From NCBI RefSeq assembly GCF_001427665.1, contig NZ_LMHC01000022.1:27090-91089 (forward strand): a DNA stretch of 64,000 nucleotides. The letters are read 5' to 3'. Below the pieces are notes generated by a model. It saw only the letters and a list, made by a program, of their open reading frames with translations. It was not told the origin of the DNA and did not search any database. Within the stretch, counting starts at the first letter, position 1, and every line of letters starts with the position of its first letter. This document shows, piece after piece, positions 8,380 through 15,969 of the stretch. A program made the translations under genes and the position numbers. This DNA is from Caulobacter sp. Root655 (GTDB taxonomy: Bacteria > Pseudomonadota > Alphaproteobacteria > Caulobacterales > Caulobacteraceae).

Positions 8380-9486
8380 ATGCATTCCGATCTCGACACC
8401 GACACCGCCGCCGCCAGGGCGCTCTTCCAATCGCTGGAGGGCATGGAGGGGCTGTCGCGGGCCGAGCCCAAGCCGGCCACGGCCAAGGCGCGGTTCCCCG
8501 GCCAGGCGGCGCTGATCAAGCTGTATCCCGGCGTGCTGGTGGCGGTGACCATCGCCCTGGCCGCCTCATGGCTGTCGCAGCACTACGGCGCGCCGGTGAT
8601 GCTGTTCGCCCTGCTGTTCGGCATGACCTTCCATTTCCTGCACCAGGAAGGCCGCTGCATCCCGGGCATCGAGTTCTCGTCGAAAGCGATCCTTCGTTTC
8701 GGCGTCGCCCTGCTGGGCGCGCGGATCACCGCCAGCCAGATTCTCGGCCTGGGCCTGACGCCGATCGTCACCGTGGTGGTCGCCATCGGCTCGACCATCG
8801 CCCTGGGCGCCGTGCTGTCCAGGCGCATGGGCCTGCGCGGGAGCTTCGGGGTGCTGTCGGGTGGCGCGGTCGGCATCTGCGGCGCCTCGGCGGCCCTGGC
8901 CATCGCCTCGGTGTTGCCGCGCACCAAGGACAGCGAGCGCGACACCATCCTGGCCGTGGTCACCGTCACCGCCCTGTCGACCATCGCCATGATCACCTAT
9001 CCGCTGATCACCGCCGCCCTCGGCCTGGACCACACCCGGGCGGGGATCTTCCTGGGCGGCACCATCCACGACGTCGCCCAGGTGGTGGGGGCCGGCTACA
9101 TGATCTCGCCGCACACCGGCGACGTGGCCACCTATGTGAAACTGCTGCGGGTGACCATGCTGTTGCCGGTGGTGTTCGCCATCGCCTTCGTGGTCGCCCG
9201 CATGGGCCCGGGGGCCAGCGGCGGCGCCAAGCCGACCGTGCCGCTGTTCCTGGTCGGGTTCGCCGCCCTGGTGATCATCAACAGCCTGGGCTGGCTGGCC
9301 AAGCCGGTCACCGACGCGGCCAGCGAGGTCTCGCGCTGGTGCCTGGTCACCGCCATCGCCGGCCTGGGCATGAAGACCTCGTTCAAGGACCTGATCACCG
9401 CCGGCTGGCGGCCCGTGGTGCTGATGGTGGTCGAGACGGTGTGGATCGCGGGCGTGGTGCTGGTGGCGGTGAAGTTCTTCACCTGA
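8380..9486 (+). CDS. YeiH/UPF0324 family putative sulfate exporter
   Basis: 368 residues from the ATG at 8380 (AGGG nine bases upstream; the upstream open frame has poor composition). About ten membrane helices. Family features are clear: RFGVALLGARITASQIL, the Gly-rich SGGAVGICGASAALAIASVL, and the internal GGTIHDVAQVVGAGYMIS segment. Members of this family (Cons_hypoth698) are proposed to export sulfate or sulfite, or to respond to taurine/cysteine metabolism. The residues before the first helix (to about 50) are charged and cytoplasmic. No sulfur-metabolism gene is adjacent, so the substrate remains an inference from the family. Confidence 0.85.
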   Translation: MHSDLDTDTAAARALFQSLEGMEGLSRAEPKPATAKARFPGQAALIKLYPGVLVAVTIALAASWLSQHYGAPVMLFALLFGMTFHFLHQEGRCIPGIEFSSKAILRFGVALLGARITASQILGLGLTPIVTVVVAIGSTIALGAVLSRRMGLRGSFGVLSGGAVGICGASAALAIASVLPRTKDSERDTILAVVTVTALSTIAMITYPLITAALGLDHTRAGIFLGGTIHDVAQVVGAGYMISPHTGDVATYVKLLRVTMLLPVVFAIAFVVARMGPGASGGAKPTVPLFLVGFAALVIINSLGWLAKPVTDAASEVSRWCLVTAIAGLGMKTSFKDLITAGWRPVVLMVVETVWIAGVVLVAVKFFT

Positions 9487-9522
9487 TCACGCATCCACAT
9501 TTGTCATCCCTTGCAAAATGGT

Positions 9523-9634
9523 TGTCATCCCGGACAAGCGCGCAGCGCGCCGATCCGGGACCGACGCGTGAACGCCGCGCTTCCGGCGGTCCCGGATCTG
9601 CCCCCGGCTTTCGCCGGTGTTGTCCGGGATGACA
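9523..9634. repeat. Palindromic intergenic repeat, TGTCATCCCGGACAAG family
   Basis: Opens with TGTCATCCCGGACAAGCGCG and closes with TGTCCGGGATGACA, with inner arms CGATCCGGGACCG and GGTCCCGGATC. Other copies are at 26703-26802, 46930-47033 and 51773-51875. A short half copy (TTGTCATCCCTTGC) sits just before it. It lies between two convergent genes. Confidence 0.85.
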
Positions 9635-9680
9635 GGTTTTGTTGTTGGAAGGCTGTCGTGACAGCTGGAATGACGGTCGC

Positions 9681-10340
9681 CTAAGCCGCTCGAACCGCCC
9701 GCAACGCCTGGGCCACGAACGGCGCCAGGCGCTCGCCGATGACCCTCGCCCCCGCCGCGTTGGGATGGATGCCGTCGCCCTGCATCAGGGCCCGCTGCCC
9801 GCCGACCCCGGCCAGGATGTTGGGATAGAGCGGCACGGCGAACTCCCGGGACAGGGCCGGATAGAGGGCGTTGAACTCGCGCGCGTAGGCGGTCCCGATC
9901 AGCGGCGGCGCGCCGACCCCGACCAGCATGACGTTGATCTTGCGGGCCTTCAGCTTCCGCAGGATGGCCCCCAGATTGGCCTTGGTCACCCGCGGCTCGA
10001 TCCCCTGCAGCAGGTCGTTACCACCCAGGGCCACCAGGCACAGGGCGGTCTCGGGCGCGACGCTGAAATCGACCCGGGCCAGGCCGCCGCCGCTGGTGTC
10101 GCCCGACACCCCGGCCGCGCGGACGGCGGTCGCGACGCCCCGGCGGGTCAGCGCCGCCTGCAACTGGGCGGGCATGGCGTCGCGGGCTGGCAGGCCCAGG
10201 CCGGCGGTGATCGAGTCGCCCAGCACCGTGACCACCGGCGACTTGGGCGGAACAGCCGGCGCGGCGGCGATCTGGGTGGTCAGGACCAGGCCCATCAGGA
10301 TCTGACGGCGATCGAGAAAACGCGGTGCGGTGAAGCTCAT
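9681..10340 (-). CDS. tesA: SGNH/GDSL hydrolase, TesA-type arylesterase/thioesterase
   Basis: 219 residues with an N-terminal hydrophobic export signal (about 1-27), so periplasmic. The four SGNH blocks are present: LGDSITAGLG (nucleophile Ser), a Gly in GVSGDTSGGG, GGNDLLQG (Asn) and DGIHPNAAG (catalytic Asp and His). E. coli TesA has the same layout and acts as thioesterase, arylesterase and lysophospholipase. The divergent neighbours are a YbbA-like ABC ATPase and a YbbP-like permease, the same arrangement as tesA-ybbA-ybbP in enterobacteria, which supports the name. Confidence 0.88.
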   Translation of the reverse strand: MSFTAPRFLDRRQILMGLVLTTQIAAAPAVPPKSPVVTVLGDSITAGLGLPARDAMPAQLQAALTRRGVATAVRAAGVSGDTSGGGLARVDFSVAPETALCLVALGGNDLLQGIEPRVTKANLGAILRKLKARKINVMLVGVGAPPLIGTAYAREFNALYPALSREFAVPLYPNILAGVGGQRALMQGDGIHPNAAGARVIGERLAPFVAQALRAVRAA

Positions 10341-10397
10341 GTCTTCCTATGTAGGCTCGGTCCCGCTCCGACAATGGCCGGGAATTCAGGAAGTTTC

Positions 10398-11078
10398 ATG
10401 ACCGACGTCACCACGCCTGTCCTCGCCCTCGACGCCGTCACCCTCACCCTGCCCTCGGCGGCCGGGCCGGTGAACATCCTGCGGGGCGTCGATCTGGTGG
10501 TGACGCCCGGCGAGCGGCTGGCGGTGATCGGGCCATCGGGCTCGGGCAAGTCGTCGCTGATCGCGGTCGGAGCCGGTCTGGAGCAGCCGACCTCCGGCGC
10601 GGTGCGATTGTTCGGCCAGGACCTGGCCCGGCTGGACGAGGACGGCCGGGCCCGTCTGCGACGCGGCCGCGCGGCCCTGGTCTTCCAGGCCTTCCACCTG
10701 CTGCCCAACATGACCGCCGAGGAGAACGTCGCCACCCCGCTGGAGATCGCCGGCGCCAGGGACGCCCTGCCGACCGCCCGCCAGTGGCTGGACCGCGTGG
10801 GCCTGTCGGCCCGCCTGACCCACTATCCGCACCAGTTGTCGGGCGGCGAACAGCAGCGGGTGGCCCTGGCCCGCGCCCTGGCCGCGCGGCCCGCCCTGCT
10901 GTTCGCCGACGAGCCGACCGGCAATCTCGACGCCAAGACCGCCGCCACCGTGGCCGACCTGATGTTCGCCCTGGTCGCCGAGGTCGGCTCGGCCCTGGTC
11001 ATGGTCACCCACGATCCGGTGCTGGCCGAGCGCGCGGACAGGATCGTGCGGATGGCCGACGGCCGGATCGAGGCCTGA
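10398..11078 (+). CDS. ABC transporter ATP-binding protein, YbbA/LolD type
   Basis: 226 residues from the ATG at 10398, preceded by CAGGAAG; the open frame before it is the antisense of tesA. Walker A is IGPSGSGKSS, the signature is LSGGEQQRVALARAL, Walker B is LLFADEPTGNLD and the switch His lies in MVTHDP. The NLD after Walker B is typical of the MacB/LolD/YbbA group, whose members drive extraction or mechanotransmission rather than solute import. The permease starts two bases after the stop, so the genes are co-translated. Likely role: a cell-envelope ABC system working with the divergent TesA. Confidence 0.9.
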   Translation: MTDVTTPVLALDAVTLTLPSAAGPVNILRGVDLVVTPGERLAVIGPSGSGKSSLIAVGAGLEQPTSGAVRLFGQDLARLDEDGRARLRRGRAALVFQAFHLLPNMTAEENVATPLEIAGARDALPTARQWLDRVGLSARLTHYPHQLSGGEQQRVALARALAARPALLFADEPTGNLDAKTAATVADLMFALVAEVGSALVMVTHDPVLAERADRIVRMADGRIEA

Positions 11079-11080
11079 GC

Positions 11081-13597
11081 GTGGCCGCCCTCTCTCTGAA
11101 ACTGGCGGCCCGCGAACTGCGCTCCGGCGTGCGCGGCTTTCGCATCTTCCTGGCCTGCCTGGCCCTGGGCGTCGCCGCCATCGCCGCCGCCGGCTCGACC
11201 GCAGAGGCCTTCCGCCAGGGCCTGGCCAGCCAGGCCCGCGAGATCCTCGGCGGCGACCTGTCGTTCGGGGTCGACAACCGCGACTTCACCCCCGCCGAGC
11301 GCGCCGCCTTCGGCAAGCTGGGCGTCACCACCTACACCGCCGCCGCGCGGGCCATGGCCCAGGCGCCCAGCGGCGAGCGGCGACTGATCAGCCTGCGCGG
11401 CGTCGACGCCCGCTTTCCCCTGGCCGGGACGGTGAAGCTGGACGGCGCCACGAGCGTGGCCGCCGCCCTGGCCGACCGCGACGGCGTGCCGGGCGCGGCG
11501 GTCGAGCCGGCCCTGCTGGATCGCCTGCACCTGAAGCTCGGCGACCGTTTCCAGGCCGGCCCCGTCACCCTGGCGGCCCGCGCCGTGCTGATCAGCGAGC
11601 CCGACGGCCTGTCTCGCGGCTTCGCCCTGGGTCCGCGCGTCATGGTCCGGGGCGAGGTGCTGGAGCGCTCGGGCCTGCTGGCGCCCGGCGGCCTGTCGAC
11701 CCGCACCGTGCGCATCGCCCTGCCCGCCGGCCAGGACCCGCGCGCCCTGGGCAAGGCGACTATCTCCCGCTTCCCCGACGTCGGCCTGCAGGCTCGCGAC
11801 CGGCTGGACGCCGCCCCCGGCGCGCGGCGGCTGATCGACCAGCTGGAATATTTCCTCGGCTTCATCGGCCTGGCCTCGCTGGTCGCCGGCGGTCTGGGCG
11901 TGGCGGGGGCGGTGAGCGCCTATCTGGCCACCCGCGAGCCGTCGATCGCCGTGCTGAAGGCGCTGGGCGCCGACGGGGCGCTGATCCGCAACCTCTACCT
12001 CGTCCAGATCGGCCTGCTGGCCGCCCTGGGCGTGGCCATCGGCCTGGTGGTCGGGGCCGTCGCGCCGCTGGTCCTGGGACGGCTGGCCGGCGCGTCCCTG
12101 CCGATCCCGGCCCTGTTCGCGATCTATCCCTGGCCGCTGGCCAAGGCCGGGCTGTTCGGCCTGCTGGCGGCGGCGGCGTTCTCGCTGATCCCGCTGGCCC
12201 GGGCGAGACGCACCCCGCCCTCGGCCCTGTTCCGCCGCAGCCTGGGTGGACGCATCCCGCTCGGTTTGGAAACCCTGGGCGCGGTGCTGGCCGGCGCGGG
12301 CCTGGCCGCCCTGGCCGTGGCCACCGCCCCGACGCCGTTGGCCGCCGGCATCATGATCGCCGGGGTCGCCGTGTCGTTCGGCCTGCTGTGGGCGCTGGGA
12401 CTGTTCGCGGCGTGGGGCGCCGGCAAGGTGCGCCGCCTGGCCAGCGGCCCCGCCAAGCTGGGCCTGGCCAACCTGGCCGGACCACGCTCGGCGGCCCGCA
12501 CCGCCAGCCCGGCCATCGGCCTGGGCGTGGCCCTGCTGGCCTGCGTGGTGCTGATCCAGTCGGCCCTGCTGGCCCAGGTCACCAGCGTCGCGCCGCGCAC
12601 GGCTCCGGCCATGGTGTTCACCGAGATCCCGGGAGACCAGGCCACCGCCTTCGACGCCGAGGTGGCCCGCGCCATGGGCCCGCTGACGCCCCGGACCTAT
12701 TTGCGCATGCCCTTCGCCACCGGCCGGATCAGCGGCCTGAAGGGCAAGCCGGTCGACCTCCAGGCCATCAAGCCCGGCCAGCGCTGGGCCTTCGACAACG
12801 ACATCGGCCTGTCGCTGCTGGCCGGCGAGCCGACCGACGGCGGGCTGGTCGCGGGCCGGTGGTGGAAACCCGGCTATGCCGGTCCGCCCCTGCTGGCGCT
12901 GAACACCGAGATCGCCGACGCCGCCGGACTGAAGGTCGGCGACACCGTCACCCTGAGCATCCTGGGCCGCGACATCGACGCTCGCATCGCCGTGCTGCGC
13001 AAGATCGAGTTCGGCGGCTTCGGGCCCAACTTCAACCTGATCCTCGACACCAAGGCCCTCGAGGGCGCGGCGCTGCGCGGCGTGGCCATCGCCCGGCTGG
13101 ACAAGACCCGCGAGGCCACTTTGACCCGCCGGCTCGGCGCGAGCTTTCCGGGCGTCAACGTGATCAGCGTCCGCGAGCAGCTGGACGCCGCCGCCGCCCT
13201 GTTCGACCGCCTGGCCCTGGCCGTGCGCGGGGCGGCGGCGGTGGCCGGGCTGGCCGGTCTGCTGGTGCTGGCCGGGGCGATCGCCGCCGGGGCGCGGGCC
13301 CGGGCGCGGGAGGCGGCGACCTTGAAGGTGCTGGGCGCGACCCGCGGCCAGATCCTGGCGGCCTACGCCATCGAATATGGCGCGGTCGGGCTGATCGCCG
13401 GGGCGGCCGGGGTCGCCCTGGGCTTCGCCGCCGCCTGGCCGGTGGTGGTCAAGGTGTTCGAGGCCAGCTGGAGCGTCGACTGGGGCGGGGTCATGGTTTT
13501 GCTGGCCGGCGCGGCGGGACTTTCGACGGCGGGCGGCCTGCTGGCGGCGGCCTTGGCGCTGGCCCAGCGCCCGGCCCCGGTGTTGCGGGCGGAATGA
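11081..13597 (+). CDS. ABC transporter permease, YbbP type (FtsX-like domains)
   Basis: 838 residues from GTG 11081. One N-terminal helix (about 20-40), a periplasmic domain, a block of three helices around 260-370, a linker with more helices (about 390-470), a second large periplasmic domain (about 490-710) and three final helices. Both FtsX-type blocks carry the family theme (IGLASLVAGGLGVAGAVSAY; AREAATLKVLGATRGQILAA). This duplicated layout is that of YbbP permeases, which pair with YbbA ATPases. Its last 107 bases overlap the 3' end of the convergent carboxypeptidase gene. Confidence 0.88.
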   Translation: MAALSLKLAARELRSGVRGFRIFLACLALGVAAIAAAGSTAEAFRQGLASQAREILGGDLSFGVDNRDFTPAERAAFGKLGVTTYTAAARAMAQAPSGERRLISLRGVDARFPLAGTVKLDGATSVAAALADRDGVPGAAVEPALLDRLHLKLGDRFQAGPVTLAARAVLISEPDGLSRGFALGPRVMVRGEVLERSGLLAPGGLSTRTVRIALPAGQDPRALGKATISRFPDVGLQARDRLDAAPGARRLIDQLEYFLGFIGLASLVAGGLGVAGAVSAYLATREPSIAVLKALGADGALIRNLYLVQIGLLAALGVAIGLVVGAVAPLVLGRLAGASLPIPALFAIYPWPLAKAGLFGLLAAAAFSLIPLARARRTPPSALFRRSLGGRIPLGLETLGAVLAGAGLAALAVATAPTPLAAGIMIAGVAVSFGLLWALGLFAAWGAGKVRRLASGPAKLGLANLAGPRSAARTASPAIGLGVALLACVVLIQSALLAQVTSVAPRTAPAMVFTEIPGDQATAFDAEVARAMGPLTPRTYLRMPFATGRISGLKGKPVDLQAIKPGQRWAFDNDIGLSLLAGEPTDGGLVAGRWWKPGYAGPPLLALNTEIADAAGLKVGDTVTLSILGRDIDARIAVLRKIEFGGFGPNFNLILDTKALEGAALRGVAIARLDKTREATLTRRLGASFPGVNVISVREQLDAAAALFDRLALAVRGAAAVAGLAGLLVLAGAIAAGARARAREAATLKVLGATRGQILAAYAIEYGAVGLIAGAAGVALGFAAAWPVVVKVFEASWSVDWGGVMVLLAGAAGLSTAGGLLAAALALAQRPAPVLRAE

Positions 13598-14639
13598 GCA
13601 GCGGGTCGGTCGGATTGCCCGACCCGGCCTGGGGCAGGCTGCTGATCGGCACGCCGGGCAGCATCGGCTCGCCGTTCCACTCCCAGTGCCACGGCTCGAA
13701 GGGATAGTTGACGAAGCCGAACCGGCCGGCGTTGGCGACCATCCAGCGGTAGAGGTCCGACCGGGTCATGATCAGCCGGTTGGTGTCGTTGCTGGAGTCC
13801 GGGCCAAAGCCCGGGGCGGCGGCGATGTAGACGTCCATGGCCAGGCCCGTGCGGTGGGCCGAGCAGATGGTCCGCACCACGCCCTGGCAGTTGTTGTCCT
13901 GGGCGCAGCGGGCGGCGTCGGCGGCGGGGTCGCGGAACCCCGAAAAGATGGTCAGGGCCTCGGGCCGCCGCGCCACCCCGGCCGCCTTGGCCTCGGCGAC
14001 CATCCGGCGGTAGGCGTCCAGCGCGCCGGGCCGCAGCTGGATGGTCTTGCCGCCATAGCTCTCCTCGGGCCTGGCCGTGGCCAGGCCGGAGACCGGCGGC
14101 GCGCCCGGACAGATGCCCTCGGCATTGACCCGCGCGAACGGCCGGGCCCGATGCCAGCGCGTCAGCATCGCCTTGAAGGTCTCGGGGTCGAAGGTCCCGG
14201 TGGGCTTCAGCCCATGCCCGCCCTGCCAGCGCGCCAGGGCCGCGGCGAAGCGCGGCGTGCCCGGACCGCAGGCGGTGGCGATCTCGTGGGCGACCTTGGG
14301 GGCGTAGATCTCCCAGCCGACCTCGCCACGCCCGAACGGCGTCCAGACCAGGGTGGTCAGCGACGCGGCGTTGACCGGCGCCGCGCTGGCCGGAGCGCCG
14401 CCGGATTGGCAGTCCTCGGGCGGTCCGCCGTCCGTCGGGGCCGGAATGAAGGTCGGGCTGGACGGCGGGTCGCTGGACGGGAAGTGCTGGTCTATGGGCG
14501 GGGCGTATTCGGCGCTTTCGCCCGGCGGCGGCGAGGGCGCCCGGGAGCCGCCGCCGGGCCACATCACCCACGCGACGAAGGTGGCGGCGGCGGCGGCCAG
14601 CACGCCCAGAACCCAGATCAGCCGGCGCAGAATCTTCAA
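13491..14639 (-). CDS. M15 family D-Ala-D-Ala carboxypeptidase (VanY-like)
   Basis: 382 residues. An N-terminal membrane anchor (RLIWVLGVLAAAAATFVAWV) and Pro-rich linker lead to a helical segment that may be a peptidoglycan-binding domain (about 90-165, GLKPTGTFDPETF). The M15B catalytic domain follows, with zinc ligands in SAHRTGLAMDVYI (His and Asp) and EPWHWEW (catalytic Glu and third ligand His). It should trim D-Ala from peptidoglycan stems in the periplasm. The C-terminal 40 residues are Pro/Arg/Lys-rich, and the DNA encoding them overlaps the end of the YbbP-like gene. An L,D-transpeptidase gene is divergent, 80 bases away, so two wall-modifying enzymes share a promoter region. Confidence 0.85.
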   Translation of the reverse strand: MKILRRLIWVLGVLAAAAATFVAWVMWPGGGSRAPSPPPGESAEYAPPIDQHFPSSDPPSSPTFIPAPTDGGPPEDCQSGGAPASAAPVNAASLTTLVWTPFGRGEVGWEIYAPKVAHEIATACGPGTPRFAAALARWQGGHGLKPTGTFDPETFKAMLTRWHRARPFARVNAEGICPGAPPVSGLATARPEESYGGKTIQLRPGALDAYRRMVAEAKAAGVARRPEALTIFSGFRDPAADAARCAQDNNCQGVVRTICSAHRTGLAMDVYIAAAPGFGPDSSNDTNRLIMTRSDLYRWMVANAGRFGFVNYPFEPWHWEWNGEPMLPGVPISSLPQAGSGNPTDPLLIPPATPGPGAGPAPRPPPAGRPPSKVPPRRPAKP

Positions 14640-14719
14640 TCGGGGCTCCTTGGCCGCATTTGGAACTTCGCCATGGCTGAAGCCTTCAGAAGGGCAAGGC
14701 GTTCCGCCCGGAGTTGTTC

Positions 14720-15817
14720 ATGCCTTCGATCCCGCGTCCTGTCGTCCTGCTGCTCGGCTGCGTCATGGCCACCGCCGCTTGCTCGGACCCGACGCCCCGA
14801 AGCCCGCCGCCGAAAGCGCCGAAACCCGCCGCCCAGGCTCCGGCCGTCCCGCCGGTGGTCGCGGCCTCACCCGCCGTCGCGCCGGCCGCGCCTTCGCCCC
14901 TGGCTCAGGCCGTCAACGCCGCCGCCTTCGATCCCGCCGCCACGACGCCGGAGGTCAAGCAGGCCGTCCTGGTCCGCGCCCAGGTGCTGCTTGACCGCGC
15001 CCATTTCTCGCCCGGGGTCATCGACGGCCAGGAGGGCTCCAACCTGGCCATCGCCGTCAGCGCCTTCCAGGAGGCCCGCCGCCTGACCGTCGACGGCAAG
15101 TTCAGCCCCGCCGTCCGGGACGCCCTGGTCGCCGCCGACTCCGGCCCGGCCCTGACCGATTATGTCATCACCGCCGAAGACGTCGCCGGCCCGTTCGTCG
15201 CCGCCATCCCCAAGGACGACTACGAGGCCATGGCCAAGCTGCCGGCCCTGTCCTACGCCAGCCCGCTGGAGGCCCTGGCCGAGAAGTTCCACATGGACGA
15301 GCCGCTGCTCCAGGCGCTGAACCCCGGCGTCGACTTCGGCCAGGCCGGCGCCACCATCGTGGTCGTCGCCCTCGGTCCCAAGGGCCTGGACGGCAAGGTG
15401 ACCCGCATCGCGATCGACAACGCCCGGGGCGTGCTCAAGGCCTATGCCGACGACGACCGGCTGCTGGCGGTCTATCCGGCCACGGTGGGCAGCACCGAGC
15501 GCCCGGCCCCGGTCGGCGAATGGGCGGTCAACACGGTCGCCCCGCGCCCGACCTACACCTACGACCCGTCGCGACTGACCTTTGGCAAACCCAAGGGCAA
15601 GCTGACCCTCAAGCCCGGGCCGAACAACCCGGTGGGCTCGACCTGGATCGACCTGACCAAGGACACCTACGGCATCCACGGCACGCCCGATCCGAGGCTG
15701 GTCAACAAGCGAGCCTCGCATGGCTGCGTGCGGTTGACCAACTGGGACGCGGCGGAGCTGGGGGCGGCGGTGGTCAAGGGGGCGAGGGTGGTGTTCGAAG
15801 GCAAGCCGGTGCGGTGA
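14720..15817 (+). CDS. L,D-transpeptidase (YkuD), lipoprotein with peptidoglycan-binding domain
   Basis: 365 residues. The ATG at 14720 follows GGAG with six bases spacing; a TTG two codons earlier is less likely. The signal peptide ends in a lipobox-like TAAC (Cys about 21), and a Pro/Ala-rich linker follows. A PG_binding_1-type domain spans about 70-130 (LDRAHFSPGVIDGQEGSNLA). The YkuD domain fills the C-terminal third, with the catalytic YGIHGT...ASHGCVRLTNWDA motif (Cys nucleophile, two His). It would form 3-3 cross-links or attach proteins to peptidoglycan in the periplasm. The carboxypeptidase on the other strand could produce the tetrapeptide donors this enzyme uses. Confidence 0.9.
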   Translation: MPSIPRPVVLLLGCVMATAACSDPTPRSPPPKAPKPAAQAPAVPPVVAASPAVAPAAPSPLAQAVNAAAFDPAATTPEVKQAVLVRAQVLLDRAHFSPGVIDGQEGSNLAIAVSAFQEARRLTVDGKFSPAVRDALVAADSGPALTDYVITAEDVAGPFVAAIPKDDYEAMAKLPALSYASPLEALAEKFHMDEPLLQALNPGVDFGQAGATIVVVALGPKGLDGKVTRIAIDNARGVLKAYADDDRLLAVYPATVGSTERPAPVGEWAVNTVAPRPTYTYDPSRLTFGKPKGKLTLKPGPNNPVGSTWIDLTKDTYGIHGTPDPRLVNKRASHGCVRLTNWDAAELGAAVVKGARVVFEGKPVR

Positions 15818-15843
15818 GGGACACCTTCTCATCACAAACAGTC

Positions 15844-15946
15844 GTCATCCCCCGACTTGTTCGGGGGACCCAAGCCGAGCCGGCGGCCTCATTCTGCGTA
15901 TCAACTGAACCGCCGCTTGGGTCCCCCGCATAAAGCGGGGGATGAC
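15844..15946. repeat. Palindromic intergenic repeat, GTCATCCCCCGACTTG family
   Basis: Opens with GTCATCCCCCGACTTGTTCG and closes with GCATAAAGCGGGGGATGAC, with inner arms GGGGGACCCAAGC / GCTTGGGTCCCCC. A second full copy is at 21375-21469, and a fragment (ATTCCCCGCCTCAAGCGGGG) near 54305. It lies between convergent genes. Confidence 0.85.
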
Positions 15947-15969
15947 GGGCTTTTGCGCTGCATTGAGGC

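Noticed and set aside
9639-10397. Long N-terminal extension of the YbbA-like ATPase
   Set aside because: This part is antisense to tesA, while an ATG with a ribosome site begins exactly where the ATPase fold starts.
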